Shown piece by piece: positions 35,550 through 47,100 of a DNA stretch of 64,000 nucleotides (its first letter is position 1; each line of letters opens with the position of its first letter). Both the position numbers and the translations under genes were made by a program. Location: positions 1 through 64,000 of the forward strand of contig JADNRY010000307.1 in the NCBI GenBank assembly GCA_015501585.1. The letters are read 5' to 3'. Below the pieces are notes generated by a model. The model did not search any database. It was not told the origin of the DNA and was given only the letters and a program-made list of their open reading frames with translations. This DNA comes from Rhodocollybia butyracea. Taxonomy: Eukaryota > Basidiomycota > Agaricomycetes > Agaricales > Omphalotaceae.

Positions 35550-36067
35550 ATGGCTGTCAAAGAAATTGTCGAGGTGAGTTTTACATGTTACTGTGAGTTG
35601 TTGATTGATGTTGAATCCATCTACTAGGATAAAATTGCGAACAACACCGTCGCGATCTTCTCCAAGAGCTGGTGTCCCTACTGCAAACAAGCCAAAGCCC
35701 TTTTCAGCAAAAACTTTCCCGATGTTGCAACCACGATTATCGAGTAAGTAACACAAAGTGATTCGCAATCCGGTTTACTAAGCTGGCGGTTTAGACTGGA
35801 CGAAAGAGAAGATGGACCGGAAATTCAGGCTTACTTAGCGAAAAAGACAGGCCAGAGTACCGTTCCAAACATCTTCGTTAGTACGTACCTCGTCTTTTTT
35901 GCCCATTACACTTCATTCATTTGATTCTTTTTAGATGAGAAACATGTCGGAGGTCTGTTTCATTCCCAACCATTTTTCTCTTTCCCCGATTCATCGTACT
36001 TACAGGTAACGACGACGCTCAGGCCGCACACAAGAAGGGTGAACTCAGGAAACTCATCGCAGCGTAA
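35550..36067 (+). CDS. Dithiol glutaredoxin
   Basis: Small thiol-disulfide oxidoreductase that uses glutathione to reduce protein disulfides and mixed disulfides. Five exons: MAVKEIVE (35550-35573), then DKIANNTVAIFSKSWCPYCK with the CPYC active site, ending ATTIIE; then LDEREDGPEIQAYLAKKTGQ followed by STVPNIFVN, where T-V-P holds the cis-Pro of the thioredoxin fold; a tiny exon EKHVGG; and NDDAQAAHKKGELRKLIAA with the GG-x-DD glutathione-binding motif. Stop TAA at 36065-36067. About 103 residues, as usual for class I glutaredoxins. No signal peptide, so cytosolic. Every expected residue is present. Confidence 0.95.
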
Positions 36068-36276
36068 GCTGGTACCGACGCCGTTTAGCTGCAGGCTGAT
36101 AGGCTGCGCGCAGACGTTTGTAGAACTCATAATATTGTATATCAGGGACATGTATATCGAAATCTTTCAGAACTGTCTTTTCCACTTACTTTCGTTGCTC
36201 TGTCCGTATATCGTCACATTCCAACACCGAAACCACCAACTCGGGATCTTCAGAGTAAATTTGTAAGTCGGGCTGA

Positions 36277-36769
36277 ATGAAGCTCTTAGCTATAGCCGTA
36301 GCGGTTCCATTGGTCGACCTCAGGAACCCGGATACTGATGGTTATAGTTATCAAAATGATATGATCAGGATTATCGACTCTGGCATTATTGGTGCCCGCC
36401 CTAACGACGTTCTTCTCAGCCAGCTTAGCGTATCATATGTACCGGACTTCTCAGTATTTAGTTTTTCAGAACGAATGTACCTGGGTTTATCTATTTTGAC
36501 AGTGTGGTTCGCGCTGGGTTTGTTGAGAACAATCGCGGGTATGTCGTTCATTTCCAATCTCCTTTCGTTTGCTTTCTTTTACACCCCAGAACACGAAATC
36601 AACAGACAGCAGAAGTGGGATTGCTCTACTCTATGTATCAGATGAACAACATCGTGTTATTGAAGCTACTAGACAACGAAATTGGTCTATTCAGGGATTA
36701 ACATGGTACGGCAAACAGGCGAGTGATGCAAAAAAGAGCTGTCATAATACAGGTTCGGGGGTTTAGCGT
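36277..36769 (+). other. Possible small gene, structure unresolved
   Basis: Two coding-like pieces: a frame from 36277 (MKLLAIAVAVPLVDLRNPD) and, after a likely intron (36540-36589, GTATGT...CCCCAG), a frame reading SGIALLYVSDEQHRVIEA and GLTWYGKQASDAKK. The second piece resembles one blade of a beta-propeller lectin, but the two pieces do not join in phase by the splice sites I can see. Treat it as a fragment. Confidence 0.25.
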
Positions 36770-37670
36770 GTGTGTAATTCGCCTCCCAGCCAAGTGTATA
36801 GACCCCCTCGATCCTGACCAACGCTGCCGGTGGCGGCTGGCGACGATCTTCTGTCCTTGTCTCTAAAGTTCGTACTTCTTCAACTCACCATCAACTTTCT
36901 ACTCCTATTAGCTCCCGCGCCAGTGTTTTACGGACATTCATTCTCGAACACAGCTGGATAATGGAAAATATGGCGACCACTCTCATGTACGACCCATCTC
37001 TTCATTCCTTCTTCTCATTCCTCCTTCACTGATGAGTTCCTGGCCTCGAATCTTTTGCTTCTTTTGGGTTAATTGTTGGAGAGCAAGTGAACGAATCCAC
37101 TGCATTAGTAGTCTGGGGCTGCGAGGTTGCCACCTATCCAGCAACGGAACTTGATGCCTTGAGTTTACTTACCACGAGAACCCACACTTGTTGGGATCAT
37201 GGTGGAAAACTATCGATATCTCTGGCACCAGTGGGCTCGCATTGCGCCGTGTCGTCTCTGTTTAGCTGGCGCTTATACTATTCAGCTAGGAATAAGACAT
37301 CGTGTTCATAAGTTCGCATGAATGACTCAACGCGTTGCGTTCTGATGTCTCCCCGTTTCCCGGCGCTCATTTACCCCCCATCTTCAAACACGTACCTGAA
37401 GAGCTTGGCTCACCCACTCGAAAATAATATGCTTCGGGACGTTGATTCAACACACAATTACTTACGGAGCCAAGGCCCGCATAGAACGTTCCTCATCAAA
37501 TGAGTCTTTCCCCACTGTACCGACTCAGGTGACTGCGCACTAGCAGTAAAATAGATATACTGTATGCATTGCGTATTAACGGTCCATACAGAGTTTTGAC
37601 AGGTTCTACCAACGCTGTTGAGTCTTTTAAATTGGATCGTCCGTATACGATTGTACTTCCTCTTCAAATT
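36770..37670. other. No gene; duplicated flank of secreted protein copy 4
   Basis: From about 37075 the sequence matches 40425-40965 (GGAGAGCAAG(T/C)GAACGAAT, then GACTCAACGC(G/A)TTGCGTTCT and CACGTACCTGAAGAGCTTGG). This is the 3' flank of copy 4 and its duplicate. Confidence 0.65.
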
Positions 37671-38157
37671 TCATCGAGGGCAGGGACCGTCTTGAGGGAA
37701 ACAGCCACTAAGATATGTTGGGATATATGGTCAGCCCGCGATCACATAAACTTCATGCTTTAGGTAGAATAAGTACCTTCCATAGGTAGTACCGTTGATT
37801 TCGAGCAATGGTCCACAACAGGTATATCCAGAGGCGCCTGTGCAGTCAAATAATGTAGTTAAATCAACTCAGGAAGTACATGTGCTGGGAGAACCGCATT
37901 GACGTACAGTAAGGGGGGTATTGCTGTTGAAATGTACTTCATGAGTGAGTGCAACAGGGCTAACAAAACAGAGACCTTACCCCTCCCCAACCACCTAGTA
38001 CACAAGGAAGCGTAAGTCGTAGATACTAGACTCCATACTAGTAGTAACTTGTAGGCTCAGACTTACAGATATCAAGATTCTCGGTACGAGGCTCAGGAAG
38101 ACCATGAACAATCACGATGGCCTGGATGAGCAGCAAGACGGCGTTAAGGCGGAACAT
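37671..38157 (-). CDS. Small secreted cysteine-rich protein, family 1, copy 4
   Basis: 72 residues. Start at 38157 gives signal peptide MFRLNAVLLLIQAIVIVHG, then LPEPRTENLDI. Five exons with the family plan: the second is 14 nt (CGWGG), the third 16 nt (QYPPY plus the first base of Cys), the fourth reads CASGYTCCGPLLEINGTTYG, the fifth SGCFPQDGPCPR with TGA at 37671-37673. Cysteine pattern C-x9-C-x5-CC-x14-C-x6-C. One N-glycosylation sequon (NGT). All introns are GT-AG. This subgroup adds four residues to the first loop compared with the copies at 17179 and 19628, through the longer third exon. Very close to the copies at 41439 and 42327. Function unknown. Confidence 0.82.
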
Positions 38158-39206
38158 GGTGCAGAATGAGAAGCAAAGCCCTTCAGTTTCGGGTCGTTGC
38201 TTTTGTACATACCGGAGTAGGACGTATATATCATCTTGACAGATTGGTATATCCTGCTATGGCAGCTTGCTTGACAGAAACGAGTGTGACAGGGACATGG
38301 TATGAACCAGACTATAGGTTAGTACATACACTAGTTCTGCTCCGGCATTCAAAATGCGGTACTGGCAAAGACTATATAAAAATAACGGGTATCAATCCGC
38401 CGCAATGAGCGGCCATACTAGGTCAGAATTATTGCAGCGCCGAAAAGGAAAGGCCTACCGACAAGTGTTGAATAAAAAACATGGTCCACTGATGGTGGGA
38501 CAACCTCCAGAGGAGGGGTCAGCGCAGTATACTAGAATGCACCAGAACTGTAAGAGACTGCTTCCAGATGGAATTTCGCGATATATCATTGCCACTTCAT
38601 AAATTAGTATTGTTATCCACAAATTGTCATCTTGAGATAAATTAGATTTGACTTAGTGTAACTGTACACGCCTTTCGGTGCGGCTGAAATATATACAGCT
38701 CTTAGTAGTGGGACGGGCAGCAAACTCCATATGATACCCGACAATGGTAGTTGTCCAGAGGAAATAAGGGGCTGTAATAAGCAAGTAGTACCGCTGGAGA
38801 TTATCGAGATTCAATGGGTGGATATGTGCCTGCGGGTATTCAAGCTGTTTATGGCATCACGCTGTCCTGACTCTTGTAGTACTATGTATGTATCCTTATA
38901 TATATATACAATTCAAATCAAGAACCATTGTTAAGACCTAACTCTACCTTTTTGTGTGCGGTGACGATGTTGACAGAAAAAAATTCCACGGTTTACTTAC
39001 AAGATCACCAACTACATACACACGAAATTGGGTTAAGTACAGCTTCAAGTGCATCCAAAAGAGTAAATATGCTAAACACTTCAGTCATTACGAGACTTGA
39101 ATGTTGAAAAGGCAAAGTTGGCTCTTTTGTTTCAGATCGATAGGTTTGTGCTCGCAAAAGATACATTGATATCTGTACAAAAGTACATACACGGCTACCA
39201 CAAATT
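38158..39206. other. No gene; part of a duplicated unit
   Basis: Carries blocks matched downstream: 38440-38475 resembles 42625-42670 (AGGCCTACCGA(C/T)AAG), and 38925-39000 resembles 43445-43545 (ACAGAAAAAAATTCCACGGT against ACAGAAAAAAATCTCACGGT). Confidence 0.6.
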
Positions 39207-39705
39207 TCAATCAGGGCACACCTCGCCAGGAGCGGTGCAGATACTAGAACATTGGGACACAGGTTAGTAGCAGCCCACAATCTTCATATGCACTCGAGGC
39301 AAGTAGTAAGCACATACGTTCTATAACCCGTGCCATTGATTAAAACGATCGGGCCACAACATTCATATTCAGCAGTGGGACCTGCAAGGCCAAATAGTCA
39401 ATTCAAGTGAAATCGTTGCACAGGGAGGTCAATGACTCACAGTAGATGGGCTCCAACTGTTGTTGAGCCTCATCAGTAATGTAATAAAGACTAACGGAAT
39501 AACAGAATGAAATCTTACTGTGACCCTATCTATGCCACCTATGTGTATGCACAGAAGTGTAAGTACTAGTAGTAGATGCAGTACAAGTGGGATCAGACTG
39601 ACACTGGACGCCGGTGCAAGTTGCTTCGGTACGAGGCTCAGGGAGACCGCGAACAAGCATAATGGCTTGGATGAGGACGAGAGCTGAAAGACGGAAAGTG
39701 AACAT
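39207..39705 (-). CDS. Small secreted cysteine-rich protein, family 1, copy 5 (extra Cys)
   Basis: About 79 residues. I take the start at 39705 (MFTFRLSALVLIQAIMLVRG), giving a clean signal peptide; the upstream Met at 39717 adds four residues. LPEPRTEATCTGVQ follows, with an extra Cys before the core. The second exon has moved its donor by 6 nt (20 nt, CGIDRVT), the third is 16 nt (LEPIY), the fourth reads CPTAEYECCGPIVLINGTGY, the fifth TICTAPGEVCPD with TGA at 39207-39209. An odd Cys number suggests either a free thiol, a dimer, or that my first junction is wrong. Nearest relative is the copy at 44222. Confidence 0.7.
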
Positions 39706-40965
39706 GATTGTGTGCAAATTTGGGTAAAAAAGTTGCTTAAGCTCACTTCTTGTGTAGCTGCTCTTATACGTTCAGAGCCTACTACTCCATATTTGCCAAT
39801 GAAAAACAAGATTTCAAGATCTTTATTGAAGGATGCACTCATGACTCGCTATGAATCGCTAAGAATACCGCTGGCTGCCACACTTTGGCAGGAACAGAAC
39901 AGCCTGAGGGGACGGGAATCTGGCAGGAACAACATATGTCTTCAAATAATGGATACTGCTGTAAATTGTTTATGAACGAGCGCCAATTTATTGCTAAGAA
40001 ATAACCAGACCACATGGAATTTGTATGCAATATCTTAAACGTCAATAAACACCGCAACATTGCTGCGACACTATTGATCATTTTCCGTACTTTCGGGAAT
40101 GTTCACCATAACACTCCAAAATAACCGGTACATGATAGCTAGTAAGCTACTGCCAGGCCCCCGGCGGTGCCTCCTCGTTCCTTATGGTTCACCTTTGGCT
40201 TACTTACGGAGTCTCGATATTCCCCAAAGACCGAGCGTGGATGAAGTACGGACTCTGACGAGCCGACACACTCACGAGACAATCACAACGAATGTTCACT
40301 TATTGTCCTCTGTTGCAAGGCTGTCTTTCTGATTCCAGAGTGAGACTCTCGTTTGAGTAATTTCCTAGCGAGTCGGGAGCCGGCGAGACTGTCGGGTTGG
40401 ACAGTTCTTTTGAGTTAGATTCTTGGAGAGCAAGCGAACGAATTTACACTGAGACTACGTGATTGCAGTTGATCCAGCAGTGGAACTTGATACCTTGAGG
40501 TTACGAAAACCCACACTTGGATCATGGTCATGGTAACTACTTGGGCCTGCATTGCTCCGTGCCGTCTCTGTGTCTCTGTTTAGCTGGCACTTATATTCAG
40601 CTACTAGGGATGAGACATCGTGTTTGTAATTTCGCATAAATGACTCAACGCATTGCGTTCTATGTCCCCAGATGTCCCCCCGTTTCTCAGGGCTCATTTA
40701 CCCCATCTTCGAGCACGTACCTGAAGAGCTTGGTTCACGCAGTCGTGCTTCGGGAGGTTGATTCAAGAATCGATTACTTACGGAGCCAAGGCCCGTTACT
40801 CATCTCTCCCCACTGTACCGATCTCAGGTGAGTCGTGACTGTAGAATAGATATACAGTATGCATTGTATATCAACGCTCCATACGGAGTGTTGACAGGCT
40901 CTACCAACGCTATTAAGTGTTTTAGATTGGACTGTCCATATGCGATTATACTTCCTCTTCAAATT
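39706..40965. other. No gene; duplicated flanks
   Basis: 39780-39960 upstream of copy 5 resembles 44325-44440 upstream of copy 8. 40425-40965 repeats 37075-37670. Short open frames here are shadows of repeats. Confidence 0.6.
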
Positions 40966-41439
40966 TCATCGAGGGCAGGGGCCACCTTGAGGGAAACAGC
41001 CACTAAGATATGTGGGGACATATGGTCAGCCTGCGATCACATAAACTTCATGCTTTAGGTAGAATAAGTACAGACCTTCCATAGGTAGTACCGTTAATTT
41101 CGTGCAATGGTCCACAACAGGTATATCCAGGGGCGCCTGTGCAGCCAAATAATAGTTAAATCAACTGAAGTACATGTATTTGGGAGAGTCGCATGGACGT
41201 ACAGTAAGGGGGGTATTGCTGTTGAGAAGATGTACTTACCTCATGAGTGAATGCAACAGAGCTAATTAAACAGGAACCTTACCCCTCCCCAGCCACCTAA
41301 GTGTTACAAAGGAAGTGTAAGTAGTAAATACTAGACGCCATTCAGACTTACAGATATCAAGACTCTCGGCACGAGGCTCAGGAAGACCGTGAACAATCCT
41401 GACGGCCTGGATGAGCAGTAAGACAGTAAGACGGAACAT
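40966..41439 (-). CDS. Small secreted cysteine-rich protein, family 1, copy 6
   Basis: 71 residues. Start at 41439 gives MFRLTVLLLIQAVRIVHG then LPEPRAESLDI. Exons: 14 nt (CGWGG), 16 nt (QYPPY), CAPGYTCCGPLHEINGTTYG, SGCFPQGGPCPR, TGA at 40966-40968. All five exons, four introns and the flanks align with copy 4 at over 85% by eye, so the duplication is young. Differences fall at scattered residues of the signal peptide and between CC and the fifth Cys. A TATAAAAA lies at 41484-41491 (-). Confidence 0.82.
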
Positions 41440-41483
41440 AGTGGAGAGTGAAATAAAGTGTCTTAGTTTCGGGTAGTGTTTTT

Positions 41484-41491
41484 ATAGTTAT
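41484..41491 (-). promoter_or_regulatory. TATA box of family 1 copy 6
   Basis: TATAAAAA on -, about 45-52 bases before the start; ACCCGAAACT follows it, a block also present between TATA-like element and start in copies 4 and 7 (CCCG(A/G)AACT). Confidence 0.5.
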
Positions 41492-41863
41492 TGAGCAAAA
41501 TACATATATCTTGACGGAGGTATATCCTACTACAGATTGACAAAAAATGTGCGACAGGAACTCAACTTTACTATAATTGAAGCTAGTACACTAGTACTGC
41601 TCCGGCGATCAAAATTCAATGAGTACTGGAAGAGCCTAAGAGTGCCACATACTTAGTATAGAATCATGACGGGTAGTAGGTACTACTAGTAGACTATCAC
41701 ATAATAATAGTAAATACTCTCAAAATAAGTCTGGCACACAGACGTATGCTCTAACACCACGCTCCCACTCGCGAAGAAGCAACCAAGGAAGGCGGTAAAC
41801 CAAAAATTTATAGACGTTGACGTGCGATTACAATGTACATTAACTGTCGTTCCTTTCCAAATT

Positions 41864-42327
41864 TCACAGAGGGCAGGCGCCACCTTGAGGGAAACAGCCA
41901 CTAAAATTTGGGGGGCACATAATCAGATCACGATCACATAAACTTTACGCTCTAGATAAAATACGTGCCTTCCATAGGTAGTACCGTTAATCACGCGCAG
42001 TGGTCCACAACAAGTATATCCAGGGGCACCTATACAGCCGGCAGTTAATTCAGCTGAATTACATGTGTTGGGAGAGCAATAACGTACAGTAAGGGGGGTA
42101 TTGCTGTTGTCAAGTTGTACCTCATGAGTGAATGCAACGAAACTAACAAGAAAGAGATCTTACTCCTCCCCAACCACCTAGCATGGCATGGAAGCATGAG
42201 TAGTGAATACTAGACGCCATACTACTGACTCACAGATACTATCAAGACTCTCAGTACGAGGTTCAGGAAGACCCTGGGCAATCATGACGGTCTGGACGAG
42301 CAACAAGACGGTAGTAAGACGGAACAT
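41864..42327 (-). CDS. Small secreted cysteine-rich protein, family 1, copy 7
   Basis: 73 residues. Start at 42327 gives MFRLTTVLLLVQTVMIAQG then LPEPRTESLDSI. Exons follow the plan: 14 nt (CGWGG), 16 nt (QYPPY), CAPGYTCCGPLRVINGTTYG, SGCFPQGGACPL, TGA at 41864-41866. The fourth intron starts GGAAG|GCACGT where sister copies have GGAAG|GT, so it uses a GC donor; an alternative GT donor four bases on would destroy the last two Cys. Only 100 codons separate it from copy 6's promoter region. Confidence 0.8.
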
Positions 42328-42859
42328 GGTGGAGAGTGAAGTGAAGTTCCTCAGTTCCGGGTAGTTGCTTTTATGCGTATTGGAGCTCTATGGACACACC
42401 TCAAGGGTGGGGTATGTCCTGTTACGGGTTGACAGAGAAATAAGTGTGACAGGAACCTGGTATGAACTATGCTAGTATCTTTGCGAAGTACTTAGTACTG
42501 GAGTCCGGCAATTTAAATCCAATGACGGCGTATAACAATGACGGGCACTATATGCCACTTATCAAAAATTATTCTCTACCGCAATGAGCGGGCATCGATC
42601 GGAATCCTACATAGATTGCAACGCCGAAGGTCGGAAAGGCGGCAGGCCTACCGATAAGAGTTGAATAACCCCTTGGAATAAAAACCACGTCAGAGAGAGA
42701 GAAACTAGTCTACGGCGCGGGGCGGGAGGGAATCTGAGGGAATGTCATTGCACAAGCTATAAATGTCATCTCGGTATGACTCATTCATGTAAATATATGT
42801 GCCTTCTGGCGCAAGTGAAGTAAGTACTCCACACTCTGGGGTAAAGCCTGGGTAAACCA

Positions 42860-43270
42860 AGGACCCCTGAAAATACCTACTAGGGTCTTTCGGCAGTTCG
42901 GACAAATTTGAGGAAAATTTGGCAAAAACCCTTCCGGATTTCGGACATTTTGGGAGGTATTCGGACGTTCAGTCTCTCGGTTTTCGGACAAAATTTGAAG
43001 AAGATAGTCAAAGGTATAGAGGATTGTGAGTCTGTGGAACATCAAAAATTGAACACCAGATGATGAACATGCCGCTATATGGTGTTCTAGGGAACCCCAT
43101 GAGTCCCAAATGCTTCTGAAATACCGGAACTACACTCGAGAACTTAAAAAAAACACCGCGTAGGCGGGCGCTAAAACTACTAAGCGCCGCAGGCCACTCG
43201 GTTTTCGGACATTTTAGCCCAAAATCAAAAAATTTACCGAAAGGCCTTGAGGTGTATTTTCAGGGGTCCT
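42860..43270. mobile_element. 411 bp MITE with perfect 8 bp target duplication
   Basis: Ends AGGACCCCTGAAAATAC and its inverted match GTATTTTCAGGGGTCCT (about 17 bp perfect apart from one base), flanked on both sides by GTAAACCA (42852-42859 and 43271-43278). The interior repeats TCGG(T)TTTCGGACAAATTTTG-like motifs in both directions. No coding capacity. The 8 bp duplication fits hAT-type mobilisation. Confidence 0.92.
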
Positions 43271-43726
43271 GTAAACCAGATGTGATAACTCTAGCGGGGC
43301 CTGAGCAGGGCTGTAAAAGGTACATTATGACATTAACAAGTACGCCATCCAGTCTATACATACACATCTGTATGGATCGTCAGTGTGTAACGAGACTGCC
43401 TAGACTAGCCATCCAGTAAAACTAAATCAAGAACTAAGTATTGACAGTTCTTGATTCTACCCTTTCGTGTAGTACATAGTCACTGCGTTGGATCTTGCTC
43501 ACAGGACTAAGTTCACAGAAAAAAATCTCACGGTCTACAACTGGTACATATACAAAAATAGTAGTGTTGAAATAAAGGTTTTCATTACGAAGGTCAGAAA
43601 GACTTGAACGTCAATCAGAAGTGACAAGGTTATATTAGCTCTTTCATTATTCCCCTTGGTTCGCACAGCTCTGGACTTGAAAAATATTCATTGATGTTTC
43701 TACTAGTACACGCTATATACACGATT

Positions 43727-44222
43727 TCATGCAGGGCACGCGTCGCCATCAGGGGAGCACCCGCTATAATACGCGGAGAGACAAGTGTTAGCCCATGATC
43801 TTCATTTTCTGGGTATATAAATATACAGACCTTCCATAAACAGTGCCGTTGATTACCTGCAACGGTCCGCAACAGGTGGTGCCAGTAGGACCTGGAAGAC
43901 CAAATAGTTAATTCAACTTATTAAGTCGTTGCATAGGGCTCGAGAGATCAATGACGTACAGAAGGGGGGATACTTCTACATATCAGTCAATTTGAGTTTC
44001 ATGAGTAGCGAAGACCAAGTAACAGAAAAGAACTCTTACCCCTTCCCAACCGCCTATGCACAGAAGTGTGAGTACTTGGTAAATGCAGTACGAGTAGGAC
44101 TATAGCATATACTCACAAAGATCGAGACTTGTTGCCTCAGCACGAGGCTCAGGAAGACCGTTAACAATCATGAAGGCCGCCGCCTGGATGAGGACGAGAA
44201 CCGAAAGACGGAAGGTGAACAT
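43727..44222 (-). CDS. Small secreted cysteine-rich protein, family 1, copy 8
   Basis: 77 residues. Start at 44222 gives MFTFRLSVLVLIQAAAFMIV, then LPEPRAEATSLDL. Exons: 14 nt (CGWEG), 16 nt (KYPPF), CPTGTTCCGPLQVINGTVYG, SGCSPDGDACPA, TGA at 43727-43729. Cysteines C-x9-C-x5-CC-x14-C-x6-C, six in total. It forms a pair with copy 5: together copies 4+5 and 7+8 look like a duplicated two-gene block. A TATA-like CATAAAAG lies near 44281-44288 (-). Confidence 0.8.
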
Positions 44223-47100
44223 GACTTCTGTGTAGAGTTGGGGTAAAGTTGGTGAGTCTTCGAGCTCGCTTTGGATAGCTGCTTTTATGTTTAACGTTTA
44301 TATCACAATCCCTTGACAATCCCAAATAGAAAATAAGACGTCAAAGATCTTTATCGGTGACTGGCAGACTAGTGTAGCCATGACTCGCTGCCACACCTTT
44401 GCAGGAACAGAACAAGTGACGGAACCCTGCAGCTTTAAAGTAATACATAGAATACTCCTCCTGATTACTTCAGTAAACTTCAGACTATGATATATGAGTC
44501 AATGTATGTACTATTGCTACGTTGGTAGCATCAGAAAAAATCAGACCAGCTGATATGAATTTGAATGGGATACTAGGGGATACTCCGAATTTCTTTCCTT
44601 CTTTCTTCTCAGTGTCATAAAGAAGCACCGCGACGCTACTAGTACAATACCAGTGTTATCACTAAAACGGTGATTGTATTCCGCTCTTTTCGGGAACACT
44701 TAGTACCCTGCATACCCTGTAAGTTTTAACACTCGTTCGCATACAGATTCTGTAGCTACACCGTATTGATAACACAGATCAATACGTGTACCGAAGACTC
44801 ACGTCAAGTAACTAGATCCCAGGCCTTCCCCAGCCTAAGCTCCTCAAAATGAAGAGCATCGACCATCGATTAGACTCATATATGCGGGCTTTTCTACCAG
44901 TACAAGGCTCGAGTAGGTGCGGCCGAGCCTGGTGGATCTAGGCCCCTCATAGCTCCATTGGTTGAAGTCGGAGAGCGGCAGATGAAGTGAGAGGACACCG
45001 ACAAACTCTTGGGGCTTTGAGCTATCCAACGACAACGGAGTGGGCATGTTTTCTGGTACATCAATGAGCAAAACTATTAGAGAAACCACATGTTATTGAT
45101 TGTTTCAAGCCCATCGAGAACGTTTACCACCATTTGACAGTTCTCATACTTATGCCTGCTCTTGAGCATCATCGCCCATTCCCAAGTCGCGAATGCTGCA
45201 TGGGATAAAGTCGGAACAGCAGTGGACGATACACGCTCATAGCGAAGTTAGCGGCAACAGATGAGAGAATGAGACCACAAAGTCAGCTAGAGGTACTCTC
45301 AGCAGAGATCAAATCTGATCATGATGGGTCTGCGTTCATCGAGCGGAGAAGGACTTTTGATGCACTGCTGAAAACAATGAGAAAGTATAAGCTTTTCAAG
45401 AAGCATACGAAGTAAGGTAAAGTCTCAGTGTCATTGAAGTCTGTCGGAGTTGCATTAGATATGAGCCTGGCCACTGGAAGTTGAACATTGTCAGAATAAT
45501 AGCCCAGCTAACTGTCTTTTGCGAAGAGAATACTCGTTCGTAGCACTACTGCCACTAGCAGATCTAGAATAGCCGCGTTCACGGCACTGCCACTTCTAGC
45601 GCTTATTCTGCGTTCACGTTCTGCTAGCTAGTAACTTTGTCTATCTTTCATTTAACAGAGATTTCCCGAAGATTCAACGAGCGAAGAGACTGTGAAAGAT
45701 GCATTGAGACGAGCGTTGACGTTGTATGACGAAGGACTGAGTTTTTGACTCGAGATAGTTTAGACGCCATGTTCAATGGTATTTGTACGTCCTCCTTTTT
45801 TTTTTTACTTGCTTCTGTTACAACCATCGACTGGAATTTTCTCCGCAGTCGCCGCTTTATTTCCAGTTCCAAAACTTACAACACTTCCCGACAGATTTCA
45901 CTGAAGTAACCGCCGATCCCTCTACTTGAGCAAATTTCTGTTCACCACATTCGCAGATGGCTGGCCTCTCAATACTTTAACTGCGTCTCCACTCAATCCA
46001 ACATCTTCGGCTGCCCCAGTACGCGTCATTTGGCCCACCTATTGTGGATGCTCAGTCTTGTTCTAGCCTTTGTGGTTGCGCTGGCGGGTACCAGTGAAAC
46101 AGTGGCTTCATATCTAGCATTTCGCTTGGGCCCACCCGAAAACTACTTTCACCATTGCCGGTGGGATGGAAAATGGCGATCCTAGTTATCATGCACAACT
46201 CTCTCGCCCTTTTCCTGCTAGGCTTGGTTCTAACATCCATTGTACGTGGTCTTGTCAGCCACCAAACGCCCTCTTCGGACTATATCCTTGCGAATTAACT
46301 TGTCAGATGCGTCTGTGCTTAATATCTCACTATGAAGGGAACTCCACGCATTCCAGTCTTTCAAGGATTTCGAAAACTCGCTGTGGATAATGATAACCGC
46401 CACTTCTATGGAAGCTCTCAGTTGGATCTCCCGTTCCCTCTCGTTCGTAGCGTCGTTCTACAAACTATTGGAGGTCTTCCAATATCTGCGATTCAAAAGG
46501 CTCAAACGACGTTCCACTACTCTAATTTCAAACCGGTTCGCGAGCATTTGTTGTTAATCTGTACTTACACTCTCGAATACATCAGGCGGTTGTTCAATTA
46601 CACACCACAGCAGAAAGAATATGCCGTCCCTTCAGAACGCGGCACACCAAGGACAGTCACATTCACCTCACCAACCCGCTGACCGACTTAAAGCCACCTC
46701 TCTATCCCACGACTCGCACGAAGCTTTGTCCGCAAACAACAACCACACATTCATCTCTACCAACGCGCAAATCCTACATCATCAGACCCCCACAACACGC
46801 TTACCAAATCGTACCCTTCACGACTGACGATACCAGAATTTCCGCTGTCTTCTTCTGCGCCCTCCTACCCACCGTGCTACTGTATGCCTCCATCCTTCGC
46901 GATTCCTCTGGCCGAAAAATGGTCTCATTTTAGATTTCATCTACCCCAAAGCATCTGGGCATACTTTCGGCGTTACGATACCGAGTTCTCTACTGTGCGA
47001 TCGCGAGATCAGAGCTGTATCGGCTCTTTTGGAGTTTACTCTTCGCCGAGGCCGCGCGCGCTTGCTGTTCCATTGCTTCCATTGGGCATCGGGAAATCAA
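44223..47100. other. Long stretch without a recognised gene
   Basis: About 2.9 kb. Open frames at 44844-45089 (-), 45648-45872 (-), 46166-46390 (+) and 46332-46682 (+, containing FQGFRKLAVDNDNRHFYGSS) look partly coding but match no family I know. They could be remains of one decayed + strand gene around 46060-46700. Confidence 0.4.

Noticed and set aside
36277..36769. Intact fucose-lectin-type gene
   Set aside because: One blade-like stretch is suggestive, but exons do not join in phase and no repeat of the blade is seen.
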